A stretch of DNA of 64,000 nt from Chersky-267 sp963744115 (GCA_963744115.1 CAVUSI010000002.1:186001-250000); one strand, 5' to 3'; positions 51,723-60,356 are shown, counted from the first letter of the stretch. Made by a program: numbers and translations. The notes: generated from the letters alone by a model not told the origin.

Positions 51723-53204
51723 GTGACCAACATCGCCGAGGCTCCGGCACCGACCAAGATCGTCTTCGGAACCGACGGCTGGCGGGCGAAGGTCGCCGAC
51801 GAGTACACGTTCGAGAACGTCCGGCGCTGCGCCGACGGGGTCGCTCGCTACGTCACCGACCGCGGCGAGCAGGCCAAGGGCGTCGTCCTGGCCTACGACC
51901 GGCGCTTCGCGAGCGAACATTTCGCGATGGCGGCGGCCGAGGTCCTCCTCGCCCATGACATCCCGGTCGCCTACGCCAGCCACGCGGTGCCGACCCAGAT
52001 GTCGAGCTACGAGGTGGTCGAACGGGGGGCCGCCGCGGGGATCGTCATCACTGCCAGCCACAACCCGTGGACCGACAACGGCTTCAAGATCAAGGCGCCG
52101 ACGGGGTCCGCCGCCGGGCCGGACATCCTGGCGGTGATCGAGGCGACGATCGCCACCAACGGAGGGACGGCCATCGAGCGTCGCCCGTTCGCCGACGCCG
52201 AGGCCGCCGGGCTGGTCGAGCGGTTCGACCCGTTCGAGGGCTACGAGCGCTACCTTCGCCGGACGGTCGACCTCGACGCACTCAGGGCGGCCGACGCCTC
52301 GGTCCTGGTCGAGCCGATGTGGGGCGCCGGGGCGGGCTGGATCTCCAGGCTCCTGTCGGGCGGCAAGATCCGGGTGAACGAGATCCACCAGGAGCGCAAC
52401 CCGTATTTCGGCGGGGTGAACCCGGAGCCGATCCGGCCGAACGTCGATGAGGCGTTGGGGATGCTGTCGCGCGGCGGGTACGACATCGGACTGCTGCTCG
52501 ACGGCGACGCCGACCGGGCCGGAGCGGCCGACGAGCGGGGCGAGTTCATCCATCAGCTCGAGGTCACCGGGCTCCTCATGTACTACCTCGCCGAATACCG
52601 CGGGCTGCGCGATCCGGTCGTCATCAGCGTCAACAACACGTCGATGGCGGAACGCCTCGGCAAGCATTACGGGATCCAGATCTACGAGACCTCGGTCGGG
52701 TTCAAGTACATCGGCCCGAAGATGATGGAGACGGGCGCGATGATGGGCGCCGAGGAGTCGGGCGGGTTCGGGTTCGGGATGCACCTTCCCGAGCGCGACG
52801 GCGTCTACGCCGACCTGCTGCTGCTCGACCTGTTCCTGCGCGAGCGGGCCGCCGGGCGATGGCCGGTGTCGAAGGCGCTGGCCGCCTTCCACGAGCTGGC
52901 CGGGCCGTCGAACTACCGGCGGGTCGACGTCCACATCGAGCGGGCCGCGTATCCGGCGCTCAAGGATCGGCTCCTCGTCGACCTCCGCGTCAACGCCCCG
53001 AGCGAGCTGGCCGGCGAGCCGGTCACCCGGACGGTCGCGCTCGACACGAACGACGGGTTCAAGTTCTTCGTCTCCGACGGGTCGTGGCTGCTGGTCCGGT
53101 TCAGTGGGACCGAGCCGCTGGTCCGGATCTATACCGAGGCGACCACGCCGGAGGTCCGCGAGGCGATGATCGATGCCGGGGAGCGGCTCGTTCGTGGCGC
53201 CTGA
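51723..53204 (+). CDS. Alpha-D-phosphohexomutase (phosphoglucomutase/phosphomannomutase)
   Basis: 493 residues, four-domain phosphohexomutase. Active-site phosphoserine loop ITASHNPWTDNGFKIKAP, metal loop DGDADRAG, sugar-specificity region GAEESGGFGFGMHLPERDG, and phosphate-binding RFSGTEPLVRIYTE in domain 4. It interconverts hexose-6- and hexose-1-phosphates; its position between manC and an isomerase-like gene argues for mannose (ManB role), but glucose activity is possible. GTG start 2 bases after the manC stop. Confidence 0.93.
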   Translation: MTNIAEAPAPTKIVFGTDGWRAKVADEYTFENVRRCADGVARYVTDRGEQAKGVVLAYDRRFASEHFAMAAAEVLLAHDIPVAYASHAVPTQMSSYEVVERGAAAGIVITASHNPWTDNGFKIKAPTGSAAGPDILAVIEATIATNGGTAIERRPFADAEAAGLVERFDPFEGYERYLRRTVDLDALRAADASVLVEPMWGAGAGWISRLLSGGKIRVNEIHQERNPYFGGVNPEPIRPNVDEALGMLSRGGYDIGLLLDGDADRAGAADERGEFIHQLEVTGLLMYYLAEYRGLRDPVVISVNNTSMAERLGKHYGIQIYETSVGFKYIGPKMMETGAMMGAEESGGFGFGMHLPERDGVYADLLLLDLFLRERAAGRWPVSKALAAFHELAGPSNYRRVDVHIERAAYPALKDRLLVDLRVNAPSELAGEPVTRTVALDTNDGFKFFVSDGSWLLVRFSGTEPLVRIYTEATTPEVREAMIDAGERLVRGA

Positions 53205-53631
53205 GCCCGTCGCGTCGGCGCGCGGGGCGACGGCTTCGTCGGCCGCCGGGTCCGCGGCCGCGGTCGAGCCGGCCGCCCGCCGGGTGGACAAGCCGTGGGG
53301 CCACGAGCTGATCTGGGCGCACACGGACAAGTACGTCGGGAAGATCCTGGTGATCGAGACCGGCAAGCGGCTGTCGCTCCAGGTCCATGAGCTGAAGGAC
53401 GAGTCCATCCTCGTCATCTCGGGACGGCTGCGGCTCCATCACGGCGAGCTCGGGCGGGAGCTCGGAACGACCGAGATGGGGCCCGGCGATCACCGTCGCA
53501 TCCCCGTCGGGATGGTCCACCGGTTCGAGGCGATCGAGCGCTGCGAGCTGATCGAGGTGTCGACGCCGGAGCTCGACGACGTCATCCGGATCGAGGACGA
53601 CTTCGGCCGCGAGGGCACCTCCGCGCCCTGA
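53173..53631 (+). CDS. Cupin-type mannose-6-phosphate isomerase-like protein
   Basis: 152 residues. After ~38 low-complexity residues comes a single cupin: DKPWGHELIWAHTDKYVGKILVIETGKRLSLQVHELKDESILVISGRLRLHHGE...MGPGDHRRIPVGMVHRFEAIERCELIEVSTPELDDVIRIEDDFGREG. This matches the type II phosphomannose isomerase domain that is often fused to ManC; here it is separate. It overlaps the mutase 3' end by 32 bases if ATG 53173 is used; GTG 53194 (GGGGAG upstream) would reduce the overlap. Confidence 0.88.
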   Translation: MPGSGSFVAPEPVASARGATASSAAGSAAAVEPAARRVDKPWGHELIWAHTDKYVGKILVIETGKRLSLQVHELKDESILVISGRLRLHHGELGRELGTTEMGPGDHRRIPVGMVHRFEAIERCELIEVSTPELDDVIRIEDDFGREGTSAP

Positions 53632-53791
53632 CGGGTGGGGGTCGTTCGTACCGGCCGGATCCGTCGGGTGCGGGGTTCCGGGCGGGTCCCGTCGGGTGTA
53701 TGGTTCGGTCAGCGACCGCCCTCACCGGTCGATGGTGCAGGACCGGACGGCGGCCTCGTCAGCGCCCTCGGGCGACGGAGGATCCTCGACG

Positions 53792-54067
53792 ATGCACAGC
53801 TCCCTCATCGGCAAGGTCGAGAAGGCGAATCGCTACGCTCGCGAGCTGGATCGGATCACGATCGATCGCCTCAGCCTCACGTTCCGCGGTGACAATGACA
53901 CCCACCACGTGAGCCTCGACGCCGGTAGCTGGCGCTGCACCTGCCACTACTTCGACAGCTGGGACTCGTGCGTCCATCTCCTCGCGCTCCAGAAGATCTT
54001 CGGCGTGATGCTGCCCGAGGAGGCGCAGGTCTCGATCTTCAGCGCGCGCGAACCGGTCACCGCCTGA
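53792..54067 (+). CDS. Small SWIM zinc-finger protein
   Basis: 91 residues beginning MHSSLIGKVEKANRYARELDRITIDRLSLTFRGDNDTHHVSLDAGSWRCTCHYFDSWDSCVHLLALQKIFGVMLPEEAQ. The C-x-C ... C-x-H arrangement (RCTC...SCVHLLALQKIFG) is a SWIM zinc finger, normally found in larger DNA- or protein-binding proteins; here it is nearly the whole protein. ATG 53792 has GGAGG 10 bases upstream. A TATGGT motif at 53699-53704 may be its -10. The role is unknown. Confidence 0.85.
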   Translation: MHSSLIGKVEKANRYARELDRITIDRLSLTFRGDNDTHHVSLDAGSWRCTCHYFDSWDSCVHLLALQKIFGVMLPEEAQVSIFSAREPVTA

Positions 54068-54106
54068 CCCTGTCCGTCGCCTGATCCGGCCGGGCGCCAC
54101 GGGGCG

Positions 54107-55240
54107 TCACGGCAGCCAGGCGACCACCGCGCGATCCGCACCCGCCGCCAGGGGGATCGACCGTCCCTGGCCCCAGCCGTCCGCCCGGTCGTGGACGGCC
54201 ACGCCGACCGATGCACCGTCGGCGTCCGTCCGGACGATCGCGATCCGCTCGCCGTCGGGTGCAAGGGCGAGCCAGGCGAACGAGCGGGATCCGTCGGGAC
54301 CCGGCTCCAGCCAGACCGGGGCCGGCGTCGCCGTCACCGTGCCGGTCGCGACATCCGTCATCCACGGCTGCGCAGAGTGGACGACGATCCGGCCATCCCT
54401 CGACGCGACGGCGAGGGACCGTCCATCCGCCGCGATCGACAGCCCGGCGATGGGTCCGGGAGGGTCGCCGGAGGACCGCTCGATGCGAGTGACGCGGCCC
54501 GGCGCGGCCGGGTCGATGAGGAAGGCCCGGACCGCGTCGCCGGATGTCCGGGCAAGGACGACGGTCCGGCCACCGAGCCACGCTGGAGGCGCGCCCTCCG
54601 CGCCAAGATCGACCCGGGTCACCACAGGATCGGCTGTCGACGGCGGGACGGGCAGGGCAACGACGTCGAAAGGGCCACCACGGTCGTAGTCCGCTGCCAC
54701 GAACGCCGCCCGGGACCCGTCGGGCGAGAGCGTCCCGAACGCGAACGGGCCGGCCATGGTCGGGCGGTCCGGTCCGGGCGCTATCGGTCGCCAGGCAGGG
54801 TCCGCGTCGCCGTCGAGCGCTCCGGAGACGTAGGCTCGGCCGTCGAGGGTGGTCGCCAGGGCGCGGCCGTCGAGACTCGTCGAGATCCAGGCGACGCCGG
54901 GCGCCGGCGACGGGATCGACCGCCGCTCACCGCCGCCGCCGACGACCTCGAGGCGCATCGTCCCGGTCCTGCCGGACAGGAGAAGCAGTCGCCCGGACCG
55001 CTCACCGCCTGCCGCAGAGAGCGCACTCGACGGCATGATCGACGGTTCGTTCGAGGCTGCCTCCGCTGGGGTCTCCGCGGCCGGCGACCCGGCCGACCCG
55101 GTCGACCCCGCCGGGGACCGGGCGACCGTCCCACTCGGTACCGGTGGTGCCGGACCGCAGGCGGTGCCGATCGCCATCGCGACGAGCGCGACGGCGATCG
55201 GCCGGAGGCGTCGTCCGCGGGAACGCCCCGACGACCTCAT
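54107..55240 (-). CDS. Exported lipoprotein, likely beta-propeller
   Basis: 377 residues: signal peptide with lipobox GTACG (VALVAMAIGTAC), a ~50-residue Ser/Pro/Ala linker, then repeated strand-rich units such as GVAWISTSLDGRALATTLDGRAYVSG, FGTLSPDGSRAAFVAADYD, LSIAADGRSLAVASRDGRIVVHS and WLALAPDGERIAIVRTDADG. The recurring SPDGSRxAF-type motif is that of TolB/WD40-like propellers. Its ATG overlaps the stop of the preceding secreted-protein gene by 4 bases; last gene of a three-gene operon of exported proteins. No specific function can be assigned. Confidence 0.8.
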   Translation of the reverse strand: MRSSGRSRGRRLRPIAVALVAMAIGTACGPAPPVPSGTVARSPAGSTGSAGSPAAETPAEAASNEPSIMPSSALSAAGGERSGRLLLLSGRTGTMRLEVVGGGGERRSIPSPAPGVAWISTSLDGRALATTLDGRAYVSGALDGDADPAWRPIAPGPDRPTMAGPFAFGTLSPDGSRAAFVAADYDRGGPFDVVALPVPPSTADPVVTRVDLGAEGAPPAWLGGRTVVLARTSGDAVRAFLIDPAAPGRVTRIERSSGDPPGPIAGLSIAADGRSLAVASRDGRIVVHSAQPWMTDVATGTVTATPAPVWLEPGPDGSRSFAWLALAPDGERIAIVRTDADGASVGVAVHDRADGWGQGRSIPLAAGADRAVVAWLP

Positions 55241-56166
55241 CGCAGGACGTCGCCGCCGAGCAGCGAGCCGTCACCGGCGTCGATCCAGATCTCGAGGCCA
55301 CGAAGGGAGGCGGCCAACGCCCCGGTCGACCGGACGGTCACGACCCAGGCGAGGCGGCGGATCTCCGCGGGTGCATCAGGCCGCGCCGGCTCGAACGTGT
55401 CGTTCGGGGCCACCCAGGCCAGGGACGACGACGTGATCCGGGCCTCCGACCGATGCTTCGCCGGGATCCACCGGTCGAGGAGGGTCGTGGCGACCGCTTC
55501 CGCCTGCCCGCTCGCGGTGGTCACGCCCGGTGCCGCCGCGAGGCCGTGCTCCGAGACCGCCAGCCCGTGGAACGTGCCGTCGGTCCAGAGCTGGACCCGA
55601 AGGCCGTCGCCCGGAACGGGGATCCCGCCGACGGCCCGATCCCAGTGGACGTTCCAGCCGTTCGCGCCGCGACCGTCGGCGACGGGTCGGCCGTGAGGCA
55701 CGATCCCGACCGATCGGGCCAGCTGGTCCGCGGCGCGGATCGCGTCAGCCGAGCCACCGAGCGGCCGACCTACTGCGCGCGACCAGCCCAGACGAGTGGC
55801 GGCGATCAGTCGTCCGTCGACGTCGTAGCGCAGGACCTCGATGGGACGGCCGCGCAGATCGAGGCCGGTGACCTCGTCGAAGGTCCGATGTCCGCGTCGG
55901 TCGACGATCCGGTCGACCGTCCGTCGTGTCACCGCGACCGACCCGAGGGCACGCTCGTCGGCGGTGGCACGGTCGGCGATCGAGGCGGCCCGAGCGTCGG
56001 TCAGTCGGCTGACCCTTGTCGGGTCGCCACCGGTGACGTAGGGGTCGCTCGCGTCGGCGGGGCGGGCGAGGCCGGTCACGAGCAGGCCGATCGCGGCGAA
56101 GAGGAGGAGGATCGCCGCGGACCGACGCCCGAGCCGCAGGAACGAGGGGTGGAGGAGCTGAGGCAT
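55237..56166 (-). CDS. Secreted protein, possibly with PepSY/FTP-like regions
   Basis: 309 residues. N-terminal signal segment (SAAILLLFAAIGLLVTGLARPADAS) without a lipobox cysteine, so secreted or anchored. The mature part has a VTGLDLRGRPIEVLRYDVDGRLIAATRLGWSRAVG strand-rich block and later ASGQAEAVATTLLDRWIPAKHRSEARITSSSLAWVAPN...RLAWVVTVRSTG...LEIWIDAGDGSLLGGDVLR. The end (AWVVTV...IDAGDGSLLGGD) resembles PepSY/FTP-type propeptide domains of secreted proteases. Tentative. Middle gene of the exported-protein operon. Confidence 0.7.
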   Translation of the reverse strand: MPQLLHPSFLRLGRRSAAILLLFAAIGLLVTGLARPADASDPYVTGGDPTRVSRLTDARAASIADRATADERALGSVAVTRRTVDRIVDRRGHRTFDEVTGLDLRGRPIEVLRYDVDGRLIAATRLGWSRAVGRPLGGSADAIRAADQLARSVGIVPHGRPVADGRGANGWNVHWDRAVGGIPVPGDGLRVQLWTDGTFHGLAVSEHGLAAAPGVTTASGQAEAVATTLLDRWIPAKHRSEARITSSSLAWVAPNDTFEPARPDAPAEIRRLAWVVTVRSTGALAASLRGLEIWIDAGDGSLLGGDVLR

Positions 56167-56176
56167 GTCGACACTC

Positions 56177-56956
56177 CTAGACGCACGACGGGCAGGTGAC
56201 GACCGGGCCGGCCCTGCCGGACCAGATGTAGCTGCCCCACCAGTCCGCGTCGAACGAGCTGTGGGTGAAGTCCTCGAGCATCGCCAGCTCGAACGCCGGC
56301 CCGACGCCCTTGCCCCGCTTGAGGGCGTCCCAGAACGTGACCTCGAACGTCTCCTCGTCGTTGTCGTACGTCTCGCCGACGTAACCGAGGAAGAACTTCG
56401 GTCCGTTCCAATCGAGCTCGCCCGCCTTGGACTTCGCGATCCCGAACGCGCCGGGCATCGTCGTGTTGGCGTCTCCGTTGCTGCACGTCGAGATGACGAC
56501 GAGGTTGGTCTGCCGGCCGTCGCGCTTGTCCTTGATGTCCTTCGAATACACGATCGACTGGTTGCAGTCGCCGGAGTCCTCGCGGAAGCCGGAGTAGCGA
56601 CGCTGGTCGCCCGCGTGCCAGTAGTAGTCGCCGTGGGAGTGGACGTAGTACGCCCAGTCGCCGATCGTCCGGCTGAGGACGTGGGCCCGGGTGAAGGCGG
56701 CGCCCTTGTACGCCTTGACGTCGTAGCCGAGCGCCTTCATCCCCGCCGTGGCCAGGGTCAGCATCCGCTCGGGATGGGGGTCGTCCCAGCCGATGCACGG
56801 CGGCTCGAAGGCGGATTCGTTCGAGTCCGCCGTTCCCTGGTAGGCGGCCGCGACCGGACGCGGACCGGTCGCCGCGACCGTCACGAGCAGGGTGACGACG
56901 CCGAGGAGCGGCGGGACCCATGACCTCCACCGTCTTCGCCTGGTTCGTCCGTCCAC
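56177..56956 (-). CDS. Secreted caspase-like (clan CD-like) protein
   Basis: 259 residues. Basic N-terminus plus hydrophobic segment (residues ~14-30) and AAA cleavage-like site near 36-38: an export signal. The mature part follows the clan CD (caspase/gingipain/CHAT) layout: KALGYDVKAYKG, then DWAYYVHSHGDYYW with a His-Gly (H108-G109), then hydrophobic strand plus Cys (NLVVISTCSNGD, C158). FFLGYVGETYDNDEETFEVTFWDALKRGKGVGPAFELA then matches the 'surplus/FY.aL..G..v..A' region of CHAT-type proteins. Five other cysteines, including a CPSC end, suggest disulfides. GTG 56956 has a perfect AGGAGGT 8 bases upstream. The family assignment is an inference from motifs. Confidence 0.65.
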   Translation of the reverse strand: MDGRTRRRRWRSWVPPLLGVVTLLVTVAATGPRPVAAAYQGTADSNESAFEPPCIGWDDPHPERMLTLATAGMKALGYDVKAYKGAAFTRAHVLSRTIGDWAYYVHSHGDYYWHAGDQRRYSGFREDSGDCNQSIVYSKDIKDKRDGRQTNLVVISTCSNGDANTTMPGAFGIAKSKAGELDWNGPKFFLGYVGETYDNDEETFEVTFWDALKRGKGVGPAFELAMLEDFTHSSFDADWWGSYIWSGRAGPVVTCPSCV

Positions 56957-57125
56957 GATCTGGACCTCCTCCGGCGGGGTAGGGCTGCTGGCGGGAGGAG
57001 GGCGAGGGAGGGAGTCTCGCAGCGAGCGCTTACCAGCGGCGTATCACCCGCTCACCGCCGGCTCACCGCGGACCGCCAGGGCGCGTCCGGGCCGGCGCCG
57101 GCACGGGCGGAGGGGTGTCGCGTGG

Positions 57126-57131
57126 TACAGT
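57126..57131 (+). promoter_or_regulatory. -10 box (TACAGT) of the cobalamin-riboswitch transcript
   Basis: TACAGT lies directly before the cobalamin aptamer, so transcription would start near 57138, at the beginning of the RNA structure. No clear -35. The upstream part of the gap (56957-57125) holds the divergent gene's leader and nothing else I can identify. Confidence 0.5.
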
Positions 57132-57265
57132 CGGCGGGTCAACCGCATACGCCAGACCGCTGGGTCGCGAAGCCGGTGAGATCCCGGCACAGTCCCGCTA
57201 CGGTGGTCGCGGCGTCTCGGGCATCCGTGCCCGGGCCGACCGCGCGAGTCCGGTCGCCGGCCCAG
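57132..57265 (+). ncRNA. Cobalamin (B12) riboswitch
   Basis: Conserved core gaagccggtgagatcccggc (57169-57188), then acagtcccgctacggt (57189-57204), matches the GGTGaaAaTCC...AC.GtCCCGC.ACGGT core of cobalamin riboswitches. The B12 box variant gagtccggtcgccggccc lies at 57246-57263. It precedes btuF-btuC-btuD, the expected target, and probably represses it when B12 is plentiful. Ends are approximate. The leader between it and GTG 57306 contains a GAAAGGG stretch that may be the ribosome site. Confidence 0.93.
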
Positions 57266-57305
57266 GGGTCCATGCTCCACCTTCGAGAGAAAGGGTAGGC
57301 ATCCC

Positions 57306-58433
57306 GTGACCCCGACCTCCACCCCTCGACCGCCCGGCGAGGGGTTTCGTGTGCCCGGCGCAACCCGGCCGAACCGGCGCATCGCGACCGTCCTGCTCGG
57401 CGCCGCGGTCCTGCTCGGTGCCTGCACCGGCGGCTCATCCGCGACCCCCGTCTCGATCCCGCCCGATGCGACCGCGTCGGCGATCCCAGCGGCGGCCGGC
57501 ACGCCGAAGCCGGCCCCACCCAGCCCGACGCCGGTCGCCGCGGCGACCTTCCCGCTGACCGTCACCGACGACGAGGGCACCGCCGTCGACCTCAAGGCCG
57601 CCCCCGGGAAGATCGTCTCGCTCACGCCGGCGACGACCGAGATCCTGTACGCGATCGGCGCCGGCGACCGGACCGTCGGCAAGGTCGAGGACTTCACGCC
57701 CTACCCGCCCGAGGCCGACACGCTGCCGGTCGTCGCCAAGTTCGGGTCGGTCGACGTCGAGCGGATCGTCGATCTCGGCGCCGACCTCGTCATCGCCGGC
57801 GGCAACGGCTTCAACCCGCCCGAGGCGATCACCCAGCTGCGCAAGGCGGGTATCCCCGTGGTCGTGACCTACGCGACCGACGTCGAGGGCGTGCTCAAGG
57901 ACATCGAGCTGGTCGGCGATGCCGTCGGCGAGGGCCCAGCGGCGCGCGATCTGACCGCCTCGATGCAGGCCGGCTTCGACCAGGTCGCCGCCGCGACGAA
58001 GGGCCTGCCGGCGCCGAAGACGTTCTATGAGCTCGATGCCACCAAGGAGATCTACGGCCCGGCCAAGGACTCGTTCATCGCCCAGATGATCAGCCTCGCC
58101 GGGGGGACCCCGATCACGACCGAGGACCCGGCCGTCTTCGCGATCCCGCTCGAGAAGCTCGTCGCGGCGGACCCGGCGATCATCATCCTCGGCGACGCTG
58201 CATACGGGACGACCCCCGCGATCGTCGCCGGCCGGGCGGGCTGGGACAAGATGACGGCGGTCAAGGACGGCGCGATCCGGCCGGCCGACGACACCGTCAT
58301 CAGCCGCCCCGGGCCGCGCCTGGTCCAGGGCATCCAGGCCCTGGCGGTGGCCATCCACCCAGAGCTCGCCGCGATGTTCCCGCAGCCGACCCCGACGGCG
58401 TCGCCGGCCGCCTCAGGCTCGGCGGCGCCCTGA
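57306..58433 (+). CDS. btuF: Cobalamin ABC transporter substrate-binding lipoprotein
   Basis: 375 residues. Lipobox LLGACTGG after a signal segment (ATVLLGAAVLLGAC), a Pro/Ala linker, then the class III binding-protein fold: FPLTVTDDEGTAVDLKAAPGKIVSLTPATTEILYAIGAGDRTVGKVEDFTPYPPEADTLPVVAKFGSVDVERIVDLGADLVIA. This fold binds B12, heme or siderophores; the cobalamin riboswitch upstream decides for B12. GTG start; first gene of the operon btuF-btuC-btuD. A Ser/Ala/Pro tail ends the protein. Confidence 0.93.
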   Translation: MTPTSTPRPPGEGFRVPGATRPNRRIATVLLGAAVLLGACTGGSSATPVSIPPDATASAIPAAAGTPKPAPPSPTPVAAATFPLTVTDDEGTAVDLKAAPGKIVSLTPATTEILYAIGAGDRTVGKVEDFTPYPPEADTLPVVAKFGSVDVERIVDLGADLVIAGGNGFNPPEAITQLRKAGIPVVVTYATDVEGVLKDIELVGDAVGEGPAARDLTASMQAGFDQVAAATKGLPAPKTFYELDATKEIYGPAKDSFIAQMISLAGGTPITTEDPAVFAIPLEKLVAADPAIIILGDAAYGTTPAIVAGRAGWDKMTAVKDGAIRPADDTVISRPGPRLVQGIQALAVAIHPELAAMFPQPTPTASPAASGSAAP

Positions 58434-58438
58434 CCGCC

Positions 58439-59521
58439 GTGGCGACCCGGACGGACGTCCTCGGTGCACCGCTGGCCCGGACGGGCCCGCTCGAACGCGT
58501 CCGCGCGCGTCCGGCGATCCTCCTCGTCGGGAGCGTCGTCGCACTGTTGGTGGTGCTCATCCTCGGGGTGGCGTTGGGCAGCGTGGCGGTCGCCCCGGCG
58601 GACACGATCGCGATCCTCGCTCACCGCCTGGTCGGGCTCGACCTCGGCATCACCTGGACGCCGGCGGCCGAGACGATCGTCATGGACCTCCGGCTGCCAC
58701 GGGTGCTCGCGGCGATGGTCGTCGGGCTCGGCCTGGCCGTCGCCGGCGTGACGTTCCAGGGGATCCTGCGCAATCCGCTGGCGGACCCGTACGTCCTCGG
58801 GACCGCGTCGGGTGCGGCGCTCGGCGCGGCGATCGGCGTGCTCATCCCGATCCGGATCGCGCTGCTCGGGTTCGGACTGGTCCAGGTCCTCGCGTTCGTC
58901 GGGGCCCTGCTGGCAGTGACCGCTGTCTACCGGTTCAGCCGGACCGGCACGCTCGCCCCGTTGACGAGCCTGTTGCTGACCGGCTACGCGGTCGGATCGC
59001 TGCTGGCGGCCGGGCTGGCGATGACGATGTACCTGTCGGGCTCGAACCTGCGCCAGATCTTCTACTACCTGCTCGGCGGGTTCGAGGGGACGTCGTGGTC
59101 CCAGGTCCTGCTCACGGCACCGATCATCCTGCTCGCCACGATCGCGATCCTGGCCCGCGCCCGGTCGCTCAACGGGTTCCTCCTCGGCGAGGAGACCGCC
59201 GCCCATCTTGGCGTCGATGTCCGCCGCGAGCGGGCGATCCTGCTCGGCCTTGCCAGCCTGATCACCGCGGCGGCGGTCTCGATCAGCGGTCTCATCGGCT
59301 TCGTCGGGCTGGTCGTGCCCCACGTCGTCCGGCTCGTCGTCGGGCCGAACGCGCGCTGGGTCCTGCCGCTGTCCGCACTCATCGGGGCGAGCCTGCTGGC
59401 CGCCGCGGACCTCGTCGCCCGGGTCGCCGGCGGGATCCCGGTCGGAGTCGTGACCGCGATCATCGGGGCGCCGTTCTTCCTCGTCCTCCTCCGTCGGGCG
59501 CGGACCGGATACGAGCTGTGA
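58439..59521 (+). CDS. btuC: Cobalamin ABC transporter permease (FecCD/BtuC family)
   Basis: 360 residues with about ten helices. Family blocks: DLRLPRVLAAMVVGLGLAVAGVTFQGILRNPLADPYVLGTASGAALGAAIGV, and near the end HLGVDVRRERAILLGLASLITAAAVSISGLIGFVGLVVPHVVRLVVGPNARWVLPLSALIGASLLAAADLVAR, typical of BtuC/FecCD. GTG start 5 bases after btuF; its stop overlaps btuD. Confidence 0.95.
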   Translation: MATRTDVLGAPLARTGPLERVRARPAILLVGSVVALLVVLILGVALGSVAVAPADTIAILAHRLVGLDLGITWTPAAETIVMDLRLPRVLAAMVVGLGLAVAGVTFQGILRNPLADPYVLGTASGAALGAAIGVLIPIRIALLGFGLVQVLAFVGALLAVTAVYRFSRTGTLAPLTSLLLTGYAVGSLLAAGLAMTMYLSGSNLRQIFYYLLGGFEGTSWSQVLLTAPIILLATIAILARARSLNGFLLGEETAAHLGVDVRRERAILLGLASLITAAAVSISGLIGFVGLVVPHVVRLVVGPNARWVLPLSALIGASLLAAADLVARVAGGIPVGVVTAIIGAPFFLVLLRRARTGYEL

Positions 59522-60324
59522 GCTCGATCCAGGCCCCGGTGGTCGAGCTGTTCGGGGTCGACGCGGCCTATCGCGACCGGGTGGTCCTCAGCGGGATCGA
59601 CCTGTCGATCGCGCCCGGTGAGCGCGTCGCGATCGTGGGACCGAACGGAGCCGGCAAGTCGAGCCTGCTGCGGGTGGTCACCGGGACGCTCCGGCCCAGC
59701 GCGGGACGAGTGACCCTCGACGGCGATCCCGTCGAGCGGCTCGACCGGATGGCGATCGCCCGCCGGCTGGCCGTCGTCCCGCAAGCCGGGGCGCTGCCGT
59801 TCGCCGCCCGGGTCGAGGAGGTCGTCGGGCTCGGGCGCCTCGCCCACGAGGATCCGTTCCGCGGTCACCGGCCGGCCGACCGGGCGGCGATCGCGGCGGC
59901 GATCGAGCGGGTCGGCGTCGGCGGGCTGCTCGGCCGCGATGCCCGCGAGCTCTCCCTCGGCGAGCGCCAGCTGGTGCTCCTCGCGATGGCGGTGGCCCAG
60001 GCGGCGCCCGTCCTCGTCCTCGACGAGCCGACCGTCCACCTCGACCTCCGTCACCAGGTCGAGACGATGGACCTGCTGGTGGACCTGAACCGGCGCGACG
60101 GGACCACCATCCTGGCCGTCCTCCACGACCTCGGTCTGGCTGCGCATTTCTTCCCGCGCCTCGTCCTCATGGCACACGGGCGGATCGTCGCCGACGGCAC
60201 CCCGGACGACGTCCTGGTCGACGACAGGATCCGTGAGGTGTTCGGCGTCGATCCGGCCTTCGTCCGGCGATCGGGTGGCCGGACGGGCGTCTTCGCGATC
60301 GACGGGGTCCCCGCCCCGCGTTGA
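59518..60324 (+). CDS. btuD: Cobalamin ABC transporter ATP-binding protein
   Basis: 268 residues. Walker A GPNGAGKSSLL, Q-loop AVVPQAGALPF, signature ELSLGERQLVLLAMAVAQ (LSLGE instead of the usual LSGGE), Walker B VLVLDEPTVHLD, H-loop LHDLGLAAHFF. Belongs to the Fe3+/B12/heme importer ATPases. GTG 59518 overlaps the btuC stop by 4 bases and begins at the conserved N-terminus. Energises uptake through BtuC. Confidence 0.94.
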   Translation: MSSIQAPVVELFGVDAAYRDRVVLSGIDLSIAPGERVAIVGPNGAGKSSLLRVVTGTLRPSAGRVTLDGDPVERLDRMAIARRLAVVPQAGALPFAARVEEVVGLGRLAHEDPFRGHRPADRAAIAAAIERVGVGGLLGRDARELSLGERQLVLLAMAVAQAAPVLVLDEPTVHLDLRHQVETMDLLVDLNRRDGTTILAVLHDLGLAAHFFPRLVLMAHGRIVADGTPDDVLVDDRIREVFGVDPAFVRRSGGRTGVFAIDGVPAPR

Positions 60325-60350
60325 CCGCCTGCGGCGGGACGGGCTAGGCT
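60321..60350 (+). promoter_or_regulatory. Promoter of the lipoprotein-aminotransferase pair
   Basis: -35 TTGACC (60321-60326, overlapping the btuD stop), an 18-base spacer, and -10 TAGGCT (60345-60350). It ends 6 bases before GTG 60357 and 9 before ATG 60360, so the transcript is leaderless or nearly so. Confidence 0.7.
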
Positions 60351-60356
60351 GCGGCG

